Positions 37,901 through 49,300 of a stretch of DNA of 64,000 bases are shown here, in pieces (the first letter of the stretch is position 1; the number at the start of each line of letters is the position of its first letter). Below the pieces are notes generated by a model. That model ran no database searches, was not told the origin of the DNA, and worked only from the letters and a program-made list of their open reading frames with translations. This DNA is from Ceraceosorus guamensis (taxonomy: Eukaryota > Basidiomycota > Exobasidiomycetes > Ceraceosorales > Ceraceosoraceae), in contig NW_020290036.1 in assembly GCF_003144195.1 (NCBI RefSeq), positions 1 to 64,000 of the forward strand. Direction: 5' to 3'. The position numbers and the translations under genes are program-made.

Positions 37901-39165
37901 CGCAACCGCGGAACCGCTGCGAGCTTTGCGCGCTTGCATGCAGGGGCAAGTCCCGCGTGCGCGCGGGGGGGTTGCGCGCTAAAATCGAACACGGGAGTTC
38001 AAAGGCGGGCCGTGCGCGAAATCGTGTGGCTTGAGCTAAAACCTCCGCATAATATAGGCCTCGCTGTCGTTTGCTCCAGCTGCGAACCGGACTCTCCGAC
38101 AGCTAACAAGGGGGAAGCGACATTTCTTTCATGGCAGCTTGCTCACTCTCTCTGACTCTTCCTCAGTCCAGCAAAGAAATACCATTTTTTTAAGTCGCAA
38201 GAGCGGCCTCCAAGAGGTCATCTCAGACTCGCGGAGGGCTCGAGCGGGCACGCTGGCCGTCCAAGATGAATTACAAAAGCATCTCTTTTCACCACAAAGA
38301 TATCCTTTGCATGACAGCTCGCTCCGCTCGTTGGAACGCCAATTTGAAGGTGACGACAGGTTCACGCTTCGAACACCTCTCTGTCTGCGTTAGGCCCATT
38401 CAGCGCCACAATTTTGACTTGGTCTCCTAGGTCGGCATTCATACAGGCAGCTTGCGCCAGAGCTAAAAGGTTTGACCGCTCGAAAGGCGCTGTGCTTCTC
38501 AATCATCACTCGAGCGTGCTCTGACTAGGCACTATAGCACGCCACTGACGAGGCGAAACGCGATGTTACGTGGTCAGCATCTATACTGCCCGACCAGCGT
38601 GCATCACGATGCCCCTCGTATCTCAACGAACGCACTTGACTCAAGGTTGTTGATGTGTTGCCACTGCGATTTCACTGCTTCCGCCTTGGCGTCGCATCGA
38701 TTGGCTCCCGTCCGAAAGACGATTGCGGCGATGGCGTCACTCGTGCCGAGCTGGTGATGCACAATCACTCAGATGCCCAAAGGCCCGCTACTGTCCATGC
38801 TCAACATGGTTGTGTTACTGCCTCCTGGGACGGTATCGTTGGTCACTGAATCTCAGTGACCCGGCGAGCTTCGATGCGGAAGTCGGACCCCAAGTACGAA
38901 ACGAGATTGCCGGACTCCGGTGCGACGGAGAGCATCCATCACCAACATGACACCAGTGTCCGAGTTGAAACATATTGATGCACAGTCGGCACCACTACTG
39001 AAGCTGACAATCCCATCTCAATTTGTCGCTCAGGCACCACTCGACCCGACAGACACGATGCACAGCCTCGAGCTCCGGCAATCAGAAGAGAGAGGATACA
39101 GCATCACAGCATCCAATACCTGTGCATTCCAATTGCAGCGACAAGTCGCTCGTGCCTGCCTTGCT
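34947..39165. other. 4.2-kb gene-poor region
   Basis: Upstream of the RFX gene and downstream of the small gene at 39166. No multi-exon gene could be supported. A GGCTGACTGATGGCGC-like word is repeated near 36438-36475. The only protein-like island noticed is on + at 36997-37317, listed separately. The rest shows scattered GTGATTC words and no family match. Confidence 0.5.
36997..37317 (+). other. possible remnant or exon of a small secreted-type protein
   Basis: A 106-codon open frame starting with ATG contains GNGECGRNC, then HSDYYISSILPQNVNAWQVV and SWPSCPSL. The spacing recalls the double-psi beta-barrel part of expansin-like/RlpA-like secreted proteins (SDYYISSIS, then CPSCPS). There is no convincing signal peptide, several of the usual cysteines are missing, and no flanking exons were found. 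It may be a relic, an exon of a gene I could not assemble, or chance. Confidence 0.2.
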
Positions 39166-39739
39166 CTACTTGTCCCCAAATTTGGAGCTTCCAGAGATGC
39201 CCGATTGCACATTTGCTCTAGTCTCGTTGGCCATGGGGTGGGCATGAGGAGCATGGGCAGGCAAGTCGATATCGTGAGAATGTACCGGAATTTGAACCTC
39301 ATCGCCGCCTCTGCCAGCAGTGTTGAGCTCCGGGTCGTTGGCTTCAGGGTTGGGCATAGTATGCTCGTGACCCTTTGCGTCGGCTTTGGTGTTAGCGAGA
39401 CTGAATTCGCTAGGAAGTGTTTTGCCTAGCTCAGCTGCTGTTGTCTCCTGCTCGGGTCTTCTGGACGCTGCAGCGCCAACCCCTCGGCCAGCTTGGGACT
39501 GTAGTCGATACAGCGACAAAGAACTATTAGCGCAAATCCCAAGAAACCGCTGAATTCAGATCGTAGACTCACCGGGTTGTCAGAGCGGGTGCCTTCGGAC
39601 CCTCCGCCCGCGGTTCCAAGACCGCTAATCTTCTCGCCTGGACGAGGGTCGTCGGCAATGCTCAAATGCGTCAGCGCATCCTCTATGCGTTTCACTAGCA
39701 CGGCATAAGTCTGAACTCACCTTGTGCTAATGAAGACAT
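39166..39739 (-). CDS. small hydrophilic protein of unknown function
   Basis: Not recognised. Three exons close in phase: 39739-39721, 39682-39573 and 39498-39166, giving 153 residues. Exon 1 is 19 nt (MSSLAQ plus one base). The protein then reads EDALTHLSIADDPRPGEKI, a Gly-rich stretch, and a long polar segment with EFSLANTKADAKGHEHTM and a His-rich patch (HSHDIDLPAHAPHAHP). It has no membrane segment or signal peptide and is probably disordered. The support is the three well-formed introns with GTGAGT donors and matching phases, not homology. Confidence 0.6.
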
Positions 39740-41958
39740 GGTGGGAACTGACGATAGCTTGGTGGCGACGTCGAGTTGAGTGGCGTTGAGGGGTATGTGG
39801 GGATGAGAAATGGATACAGGCTGTCTGACTTTTGAGCTTATCAGAAGATCTTTCGAGCCTTCTTCCAGTCACAGTTGTGTCTGGCGAGCCCTGCGGATTG
39901 CTGGACTTTGCCCAGATCAGCTCTGCCAGGTGAGAGGGGCGATCTCAAGCGAGGAGGCCTTCTGACATCAATTGGCTTCCATGCTGCCATATCAAGCCCC
40001 GCGATCTCGCTGGTACGGCGCCGTCCAAGTCAAGCGCAATTACGAGTGCGAGGACGCAACAGCGTGTGCTCAGCGAAAACGCCTTCTGATCGAGAATGTG
40101 AGGGGCGAGATCGTCATCAGGGTCCACTTCTCCACAAGTGAGGGTCGACTTATGCGCGCTTAGTGGATTTCGACGTTTGGATGTGGGTGGGAGGTCGATC
40201 GCTTATTGCTGCACGCGTCAATCGTGGGCGGCGCGTCTGATGACTTTAGCGTCCGGTGCGGCAGGGCATAGCCAAGAGGCACCAGCAGCATCCACGCTTT
40301 GATCGAAGACATTTGTGATTCGGTGCTGTGATCAGAAGCTTCTTTGGCGAGAAGCCGACTTGCATTGAGAGAGCAATGATCGGCCGATGCCCTTTCGTCT
40401 TGAGACAGCGAGCTGGTGCAGCAGCTGGTCATATAGAAACAACCATGCATGATGCGCCTCTTGTCTCGTGACACTCGCTCACAAATCTTGCACGGGCGGG
40501 GAATGAGACCTTGAGTCGAGCAGGACCACACATCCTTTACAGCAAGGTGTTCGTACGATCTCTGTTCGACTCCTTACCACGATTGTCGAAAATCGTGTGA
40601 TGCTACGCAAAGGAACGCGAGCTCCCTCAAAACCTCGTTCCGCCTCTCCTATCATTAGCGGATATCAACGTTGATGTGCTCTCTGCACAGGACTCCCAAC
40701 TCACTTTTTTGGTGCCCATCCGGAAGGCCTACGCATTTGTATGGCGCCGTTACCCGCGCTTCAAGCCTCCCGACTCAATCTGGCACGAACTGAGACAGCT
40801 TCAAGCAATCGCAGATAGTGAAGCTATCCGGCGTGGGTGACTGTCAGGGTTCCCATCGCCGACCCGTCATCAGTCTGCTCAGCCAGGGAGCAAAATCAGT
40901 AGCGAAGCGTGCTTGGCTGGACGCCCTTTCTGACCATGCAAGCGTCTCGCATAGCGAAATCGTTAAAGTTCCTTCTTCCGGTGTCTAGCTGCTCGCGTGA
41001 TCGTGAAGAGAGCGATGGTCTTGTAGGCCTAGTGAGTGAACAACGTGTGCGGAATGGAGCGGCGGTCAGAATGGATGGATGCACCACCGTTGCATGCTGA
41101 GCCAGCTACATGGCCAGCTGCAGGGCCACATGCATAGATTTCAATGATCCTCATGCAGGGACATGTGCAGAGTGCAGCAGCAGGGGGGTTGCGCTTTCAG
41201 TCACGTCAGCTGAAGAGAAAGAGTCACGGTCCAATCATGGAATGCCAAAGAGGCAGAAGAAGAGTGGAGCTGAAGATTTTGTTCAGTGTGGAAGGACGCT
41301 TACCGCTCGGTTGGTCTGCAGTAGATGCGCCGGGAGTTTGCAGCTCGCCCATTCCTCGGTGCGCGCGGCCGCACTGGGCCATGCTGCATGCTGCTGCTGG
41401 ATTGGTGTGTTGGGGATCGCTAGGGCTGCTGTTGACTGTGACTCGCGACTGTGTGAGATTGGGCGCTCGCCGTTTCTGAGTGGCTGCTGCCATTGCGTAC
41501 GTCTGACCTGCATGTATGCTGCTTCGGTGCCTGGAAAATTTGTCCAGAGGTTGAGACTTGAGAGCGTGCCCTCAACGCGACACAATTTTGCCTACAGATA
41601 GAGGTGGTGAGTGGTACGCGCCTCGCGAGGCTGCTGGCTGGCGATTGGCTGCTCCGGCGTCGTGTGAAGGGCGGCAACCAGCCTTTGGGCGTCTGGGATG
41701 CAATCACAATAATGTGTGCACTCCGAACCTTCATCCCTTTTGACACAGAACATAAAAGCCAACAAGCATCCTACCTAGAGCCTTACCCTCGCCACCACAC
41801 AATCAGTCTGAAGTCACGCGAGGAGAATGGTCAGCGGACCTGTAGCTGTGCGCAAGATTCGCGGCTTTGCTGCCTGGCTGCCACAGGCATAATAGAATCG
41901 CGAACCGAGCGACTCCATGGACGTCTGCAAAGCATCCACTAGTCATTAAGGCCTCGGC
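39740..41958. other. 2.2-kb intergenic region
   Basis: Divergent region between the small gene at 39166 and the large gene at 41959. An open frame on - (40160-40531) contains an internal ATG followed by a hydrophobic stretch (AWMLLVPLGYALP) and a short polar tail. It is too short and isolated to call. Nothing else was recognised. Confidence 0.5.
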
Positions 41959-44900
41959 ATGGAGCCGCTCACTTTCGAAAAACGGCCTTTGGCTGGTGCA
42001 AAGTCTCCATCGTCGCCGATCTCGCAGCTGCCAACCACGTCTACAGAGGGCGCCCCTAAGCGGCATTTGGGCGGGGAAGTGCGCAGATCATCGTTCCGCT
42101 CTGCCGAAGAGAACGAAGAGAAACATGCGGCTGTCGCGTCCCCTGTCAAGAAGAGTCTACTGTCAGCAGCTCTTCTTGCGGGTCCTCCATCAACGCAGCA
42201 GAGGCGGGCAAGTGGGTGCGGGATTCTGAAGCGTGCCGAGCACTTCGGCGACGAGCCACAGAAACAGTCCAGCCCTGCATGCACTGCAGGTACGCAAGAT
42301 GCGGCCGCTCACTCACGGTAAGCGTTCTTTTGGAGGGGAGCGGGAGCAGGAGCGGGAGCATGAGCATGCGCCATGATGCGCTGACCTTCGATGTGTTGAT
42401 ATCACAGACACCCTTCACGCGCCCACTTTGTGGAACCTATGAAACCGGCGCGTGATGGCATCCGCCAAACTTCGCTGTTGTCGCCTGGTGTACAGGATGG
42501 CTTGATGGTCAACAATCAGCGTGTATTGCCTGCACTTCCAGCTCGCTCTGAGGACTCTTCCGGACCTAGTAATGGCTGTAAGCAGGCCGAAGCTTCGACA
42601 ACAGCAGGAACGCCTCTGCTTGCGATGCAGCCGGCAGTCCAGATCGAAGGTCGACAGCGCTCACTCGTCTTTTGTGATGCTCCATCTGAGGCTAAAGAGC
42701 GTGCAGCACCGCGAGCGGCAGCCGTCGCTTCCAGGCGCACCAGCGTAAATAAGCTGATGTCTCCCCCGGCTGCAATCGAAGCTGAAACCAGCAGTGATGA
42801 TGCTAGGGTACAGGCTTCGGCATTGACAGGTTCCGACACGGGTGACAGCGAAGACTTGGGTAGTAGCGTGGAGGAGGGTCATGCTACTGCTCGTTCACAC
42901 TATTCTACGGGGCTCACGAGTCAGCCGGCCAGCGGCGCCGAAGCAGAGACCATTGACCGCATACATGCAGTCCAGAAACAGCGGCATCCCTGTGATACTT
43001 CGGACAATGAGCTTTTGCCCGCGCATTCGTTGCGCGCTCCCGCTGGCTCTGCGACTGCGGACACCCGTGGCATCCGTTCGGATCACACACAACCTGGACC
43101 GCATGGACCGCACAGCACGTCTCCGTCGCTGCGCTTCTGCGGAGCGGTAGCAGCAGCCGCTGCGCGTCAGCGCACCCTGAAGTTTGCTTCTTCTCCTCGC
43201 GAAGTGGCTGAGCGTCATCGTCCTCATCGACTTGCGCCTTCCATCCCGGCGGCTAGTAGCAGAGGCGGCCTACTACTCAGCCCGCGATCACGCCCCTCCA
43301 AAATTAGCAAAGTCAGAAGCCCCTCCACGGACGAGGACGAAGCACCCTACGTGGACGTCATCCACGCCGCTGCAAATCAGCGCAAGCCTGTCGTCAGGGT
43401 GTTGGAGCCTGTTTGTCAGCAACCCACCCGAGGCGAGCGGGAAGCACACACGCGTGGCCGCCCTCGAGTATCGACGACAGAAGAGAAGCTGTCCTCGCTG
43501 GCTTCGCTCACAAAGCGCAGGGTATCTCGAGGAAGTCCTGCCCCTTCTGCACTCACCTACCAGGAAAAGGCAAAGGCTCTGAGAGGACCCCACGCGATGG
43601 GTGCTGGATCCCCCGCGCCTGGTCGCCGCCAGAGTCATGATGACTCAATAAGCTCGGGTGCGGAGCTGGCAGCGTCTGAGGAAGAGCGAAACTTATCGGC
43701 GTCCGAGGAGGAAGAGGCCGAGTATGACGAGGATTCCGACGATCTATATTCCGACGATGATGAAGAAGGCAGACAAGACGACGAGAGGGTCAGTGTACGA
43801 GAAGGGTTTGCGGCTGTCACTGATGGTAGAGACGGCCAGCGGCTTGCTCATCGATCATATGACGACGCACAGCTGGAGGACTCTCTCCCTTTGAGCCCCG
43901 AATTTGATGTAGAGACCAAATCTCTGCATTCAAACACCGATCGCTCGCACCAGCTCGGCTATACGTCCTCGAACCATTCTGGAGTGAGCAGGCCAGAATC
44001 ACCGGCCAACGCGATCTCAGCTGCAGACACACCCGCATTACATTTGGCAAGAATACCAAGGTCTTATCCTATCAGCCCGCGGCGCTCGGTCTCCTCGGCA
44101 GGCCCGTCGCCGACGATCGCTTCTACATCGTTTGGTCAAGCTGCTATCCAGTCTCTTGAAGAGTTCGCTCCTCTTCAGGCAGTTCAAAACGCTGTTGTGG
44201 AGAGGACATCAGGTGTCGAAGAAGAGCACTTGCCACCGCACGCGCCACGCGTCGCTTCACCTCACGTGCTTCACTTTGGTCAGTTGCCTCCGCATCGCTC
44301 GCTTCTCAGTGGCGGTCGTGCCTCTTCATCACACAAACTTCCGGTTGGATCTCAACAGCGAAGCTTGAGCACCGGTACCATGACTCGACGTGGAGTGCTT
44401 GTGGCTTCTGTATTGTCGCAAAGCCCAGAGCTCGCGCTACGCAGCCTGGACGCGGACGCTGTACTACCTCTGCTGGCGTTCCGACCAGAAGTATCAGCGC
44501 TGAGCGTCAATGGAGAGCGCTTGGGTAATGCTTGGCATCGACTTCGCCATTGTCTCGACGCAGAGGGGTCCGTCTCGGATGGAGACCTGCAGCGCAGGTC
44601 CAGGATGTCGCCATCCAGCGCCGCTTCTAAATTGTATGCGCTTGCTTCGCGCGCGACAAGCCCTTTTGCGGGACACCGAGACCAGACGAGCTCGAGAATT
44701 TCTTCTACTTCCCACTTTGCTGTGTCGCATGATGCAGCACATTCGTCAGCTGCCCTTACAGGCGCGGCCAAGGACGTCGACTTGCCGACACACGCAGCTT
44801 TCGCAGCCTCTTCCCCGCCTTCCTGCGATTTCGCGCCGCCAGAGGTCATGTCAGCCCCATGCTCTCCACAAAGACGAGCGACTGCATCGCTGCATCTGGC

Positions 44901-45684
44901 GCTTGAGACCGCTCCCCAAAGTGCAGCGACACAAGCAGTGGGCAGCGGCGCGACTAGGTCTGTTCGCGCGCTGCAGCGCACCATGACCGACGTGCACCAA
45001 CCACACCTTCGTCATCGCTCCTTTGGAGAGAAACTGCTCGAGACCATCCGACACGTCAAGGACGCTGCGACAGGTTCTGGCAGTCCCGCGGTGGTGTCGA
45101 CGTCTCCACTCGGCTTCGCACACCGCCATAACGCGAGTGAGGCAGAATCGACACCGAAAGATGCAGACCACCATCATGTTAGCCACCGGTTAGCTTCACC
45201 TCCACCTTTTGCGCTGCCCCCTCCTCTACAAGACGCTCATGCGTTGCGCGACATTCCATCACGATCAAATGCGCTACCATCACCTGCGCACAGGAAGCAG
45301 ACGCCCGTTCAGATTTCGAAACCTTTGCCTAGCGCTCAGGCTAGAGACGACGCACAGATCGTGGGCAAAAGACACGGCGAGCATCCTAGAAGAGCTGAGC
45401 ATCGCAAGGCGGAAGCGCGCTCTCGTCGATGCTCCAGCAGCGGCGGTCGTGCGCCTCGCGAAGATGCAGCCGTTGCGATACCTGATAGGCACAAGGTGCC
45501 GTCTTCTCCTCCTCCTTTCCCGTCCTCCGCTCACGCCCAAGAGCCTCTTGCGCAAAAGTCAAATGCACGTAATCGCTCGACGGGGACACGTCGGCGAAGA
45601 ACAGCAGATGCTGAGCTGGAGTTCGGCTGGGGCACATGCAAGCTTGGTCAGGCTGGGGTCTCAGACACAGTGCACGGCGCCTGA
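41959..45684 (+). CDS. large Ser/Ala/Arg-rich protein of unknown function
   Basis: Not recognised; 1211 residues in two exons (41959-42317 and 42408-45684) that join in phase to give HSRHPSRAHFVEPMKP. The protein is low-complexity and probably mostly disordered. It carries recurring short words built on a basic residue, a hydrophobic residue and F near Ala/Pro: RSLVFCDAPS, LRFCGAVAA, TLKFASSPREV, AHFVEPM. These resemble PP1-docking (RVxF-like) motifs, but that is only a suggestion. A strongly acidic block (EEEEAEYDEDSDDLYSDDDEE) lies near residue 560. The one segment that looks folded is RGVLVASVLSQSPELALRSL, then DADAVLPLLAFRPEVSAL and GNAWHRLRHCLD, in the C-terminal half. No membrane segment. 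It converges on the F-box-like gene. Confidence 0.75.
42333..42366. repeat. GGGAGC/AGGAGC hexamer repeat in an intron
   Basis: Imperfect GGAGCG/GGAGCA hexamers followed by ATGAGC units inside the single intron of the large unknown gene. Simple repeat. Confidence 0.7.
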
Positions 45685-46391
45685 GCAAAGTCGACAAAGG
45701 CAAAGTTTCGTGAAGGTGCCAAAGCATGCATCTCGTTATTTCAAGTGATTGACACGCTACAAGAGCAGGCTCCTCTGCATCATACCCTACGGGATGAGTC
45801 CCTCTTTTAATTGTATTGGTACGGCAACCGCAATAGCACAAATTTGAGTCCAAGTCAACCCTCTATGGCTGCATGCTCTCGATTTGAGACTGCTCTTTGC
45901 TCTTGTGTTGACCGCTTCGAGTGGATTGATTGCTGCCTCTGATGCGCGGCGCTTGTCATTGTTCTAAAGACGCTCGATCTACGTCATCTTACAAGTCAGT
46001 GCTCGACGATTGTCCTTTGACGGCGACGAGCGCAAAAGGGAGTCTCGGGAGGAATCTTTCTCTGGTCTGGAAAGGAGCGGAACAGGGAGTCTCGCGAAGA
46101 ATCTCTGTCTTTGTCTGGAAACGAGCTGAAAGGGGCGTTTCGTGTGAGAAATCTTCGTCTTTGTCTACGGGACTTGCCAGGAAAAGGTGCCTGTCAGAGT
46201 ACGATTGTGTGGAAGAAGTGGGTGGGAGGTGACGGCGAAGTACACGTACGTGGGTTTTGTTACCACACGACCTCCTTGGATTCAATAGCAGAGTGCAGAG
46301 CCCGCGTGAAAATGACTCTGATCTTCCAGGCGCGGACGGCTAGAAGAGAGTGCATACTCGATTTGAGCGCACACTACAAGAAGCGCCTCCT
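45685..46391. other. convergent 3' region with a minisatellite
   Basis: About 700 bp between two converging genes. It holds the 48-bp tandem repeat at 46038-46175, listed separately. The repeat happens to be open in one + frame, but there is no sign of a gene around it. Confidence 0.55.
46038..46175. repeat. about 48-bp minisatellite, 2.7 copies
   Basis: Units begin at 46038 (GGGAGTCTCGGGAGGAATCT), 46085 (GGGAGTCTCGCGAAGAATCT) and about 46133 (GGGCGTTTCGTGTG). Each continues with a CTGGTCTGGAAA- or TTTGTCTGGAAA-like half. Unit length is 47-48 bp and the third copy is the most diverged and incomplete. Confidence 0.75.
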
Positions 46392-49300
46392 CTAGTCTTC
46401 GCCGAGGCTTGACAAGGATGAGCTCTCGTAAGGGTCACCTTTGACTTTAGCCCTTTTCGATGCACGCTTTGCCCGGCTCTTGGCGCTGCTTTCCGGTCGA
46501 AGTTGGATATTCGTTGAGGACTCATCCGCATCTGCATCGGACTCCGATTGCTCATACTTGCGCTTGGGCAGAGACGCACGGGATCCACGGCGCGCTTTGG
46601 GCGATTTGCACTGAGGCGGAAGCTCAAGCGAGCTGTCGGAAGTGGCCTCGCTCTCACTTGAAAGAAGATTGTCAAAATTTGGGTCGTCGTCTTCGTCTGA
46701 GAGGTCCCGTGGAAGTACATAGCCCATGCTGTAGCGAGTTTTGGGACAGCGACCTGTGCGGGTGTGTCGCTCCTTGCTACTCAGGATGGAGCTCACCATC
46801 TCAGGCAAGTCGCGTAGCTTTGCTTCGACGGCAGCTTGCTCTTCCAGGTCAGCCCATAAATCAGCAAGCTCGGCCAGTATTTGTGTCTTGCTGGGCGATT
46901 GCATCTTTTTGGCTGCAACGAGCGCCTTTTTGTAGCGTTTGATACGTTGGACACCTCTTAACAGGACTATCTGGGCTTTGGTCTTGAAGGGTTCTGGTCT
47001 CTTGCGGGGGCTGATCCAACGGGGTTCATCAGTGCTTCCATTTGGCGCGCCGATGGAAAGAAGTATTTTTACACGATGGTTCTCCAGCTTGAGCAGCGCG
47101 TCTAGATGCCTTATCCACAGTTCCAAGCCTTTGAGCAGCTCTGTGCTCTTTGATCTGGGAATGCGAATGGGCTTGAATCAAAGGCAAGAATGTTTTGTCA
47201 GGATCTGTTTGACGACCTCGCCCTGCTGACATATCACACACACTGACTTTATTCTCGAACCAACCAAAGTAGAACTGACTGGTGTCGCTTGTGCTAGAAT
47301 TGAAGCTGCTTGAAGTAGCTGGGTCAGACGCGACGCTCTGGGCTGATGCCTCGAAAGATGACAGCGGTGACTCCCGATCGGCTAAAGAATCGAAGCCGTC
47401 AGACAGCTGCTCGTAATTTTCTTTTGACTCATGAGCAGCGTCTTGCTGGGGAAGAGAGGTCGGCGATGGTTTGATGATGTGCGGTCGCTGAATTCCGGAG
47501 GGCTCGGTGCATGCCCGCTTGATGATGATGGTCTGGTACGTGCCGCTGACCTCGATATCGATCTGCGTCTCCTCATTCTGACTGCTGAAGGCAAGAGCGG
47601 CAATCTGGTCGCGAATGTCGTTACTGATGTACGCATGGACCTAAGTCACTGAATTTTCTTTGGTCAGCATGCATCTTTCGTCAACTCACGAAATATCGGT
47701 CGCCGCTTCTGCGCGGTTGAGAAGCTCGGTGTCAGGAGCGTTAATCGATGCGTGCCAGTCCACCTTGAAGGGGCAGCCTTCGATGATTTGATTGAAGAGT
47801 ACTGCTGGGACCGCTGCACTCTGCAGCATGACTAATTTAAAGTGCTGAAGTGTTACTGGCAAACCGTTGTCGAGCAGCTTTGTTACTGGTCGTCCCTCAA
47901 AGCCATTGCAAACGAGTGAATGCTGCGCGAGGACATCAGCTTCAAGGAGAAACATACGTTGAAAGTCAGAGCGAGATATGTGTTGTCGAACTTTCCAACT
48001 TACCTTCCAGACTCGTCGGATCAAAGAAATCGCATATGGCAGCGCCGATGGATTGTATTACCGAAGGCGCCGCTGCGAAGAGAGGCAGATTGGCCTCCAC
48101 GACACCTTCGCACGTCGCGTAATCCTCACTGCGCCGTGCGAAGTAGTCGCGACGGGCGGCTCTCTCCTGCACGTTCAAGTATTGGATTGGTGACGCGTTC
48201 GCAGCGGCACGCAGCTCGGAAAGAGGTGGAGTTCCATATGGCCCGATGTCGATTCTGCGATCTGGAACCGTCGCACACCTTCGCAATGCATAAAGGGCCT
48301 GCCAACGTGGATCTTCTACAGATGTCTCAGGATGCTCGAGCCATCCTGCGCAGTCGTCACTCCGAAGGTGCCCTGAGTGACAGTCGATACAGATCTTCGT
48401 TGCGCCCCGCACGAGTGTCGCCAGCTTACGAGCTGACTTTACCTCGCGTGCTGAGGACAGGGTCAAGTTTTCTACATCGCCAGCGTAGGCGATTCGCTCA
48501 GTGATAAAGACGTCTTCGCCTGCTGAGGACACCTGTAAGCTTTCGACATCGCCGAAGTAAGAGCTTCGCTCAAAAGGGATGACATCTTCGTCTGCTGAAG
48601 AGAGACCTTGCACCAGAGGCCAATGATGACCATACAGGTCCGGCTCCCCACTGCTTCTCTTCATCCGAAAGAAAAGATCGTTCTCAAGCGCGAGGTATGA
48701 ACTTTGTCCCCGTTGATACTGAGTTGCCGTGTGAGTTGGTGTTTCCACCCCGGGCTCCCATCGCATGTTCAGTCTCCATATTTGCGGAGCTACCTGGGCG
48801 TCGCTCAGACCTAGCAACGAGGCGTCAGGGTGAACGCTGCTCGAGCGCCGTACAGTCTTCCACGCACCGGCTCCTCGAATGACCATGCTCAATGCACTGT
48901 AACAGTCCATTCGACATGCCTCAACGCGGTTCGAGGAATCGCAGAGGTTCCTGAGGTAGATCACCATGAGCACGAGGAGTCTTTGCGGTCGCAGAAGTAC
49001 CTCGCAGTGACTCACCTGAGCAGAGCTCCCTTCATAGTCGGCCAGTATACAGGGATTAGCAATTCACCGCCGACGCTCTTGAATGATTTAGCGCACCTTG
49101 TGGGGTTGGCGAACCAAAAGAGGAAGTACTTCACAGATCAACTTGCGACCATAAGGCTTGCCGAGCTTCGAGTAGGCATACTGAGCTGGCAGTGGGCTGC
49201 GTTGAAAGTTGCCGAGCAGTATCAAACGTAATGTGTCTATTCTGACTAGAGTGCTCCAAGCTGGTGGAAGTAAGTTGCGTTTGCTGCTACCAATTCGCGC

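Noticed and set aside
40160-40531. Minus-strand frame with a hydrophobic AWMLLVPLGYALP after an internal ATG, like a small secreted protein
   Set aside because: Only about 50 residues, no flanking exons, no cysteine pattern, and composition like the surrounding non-coding DNA.
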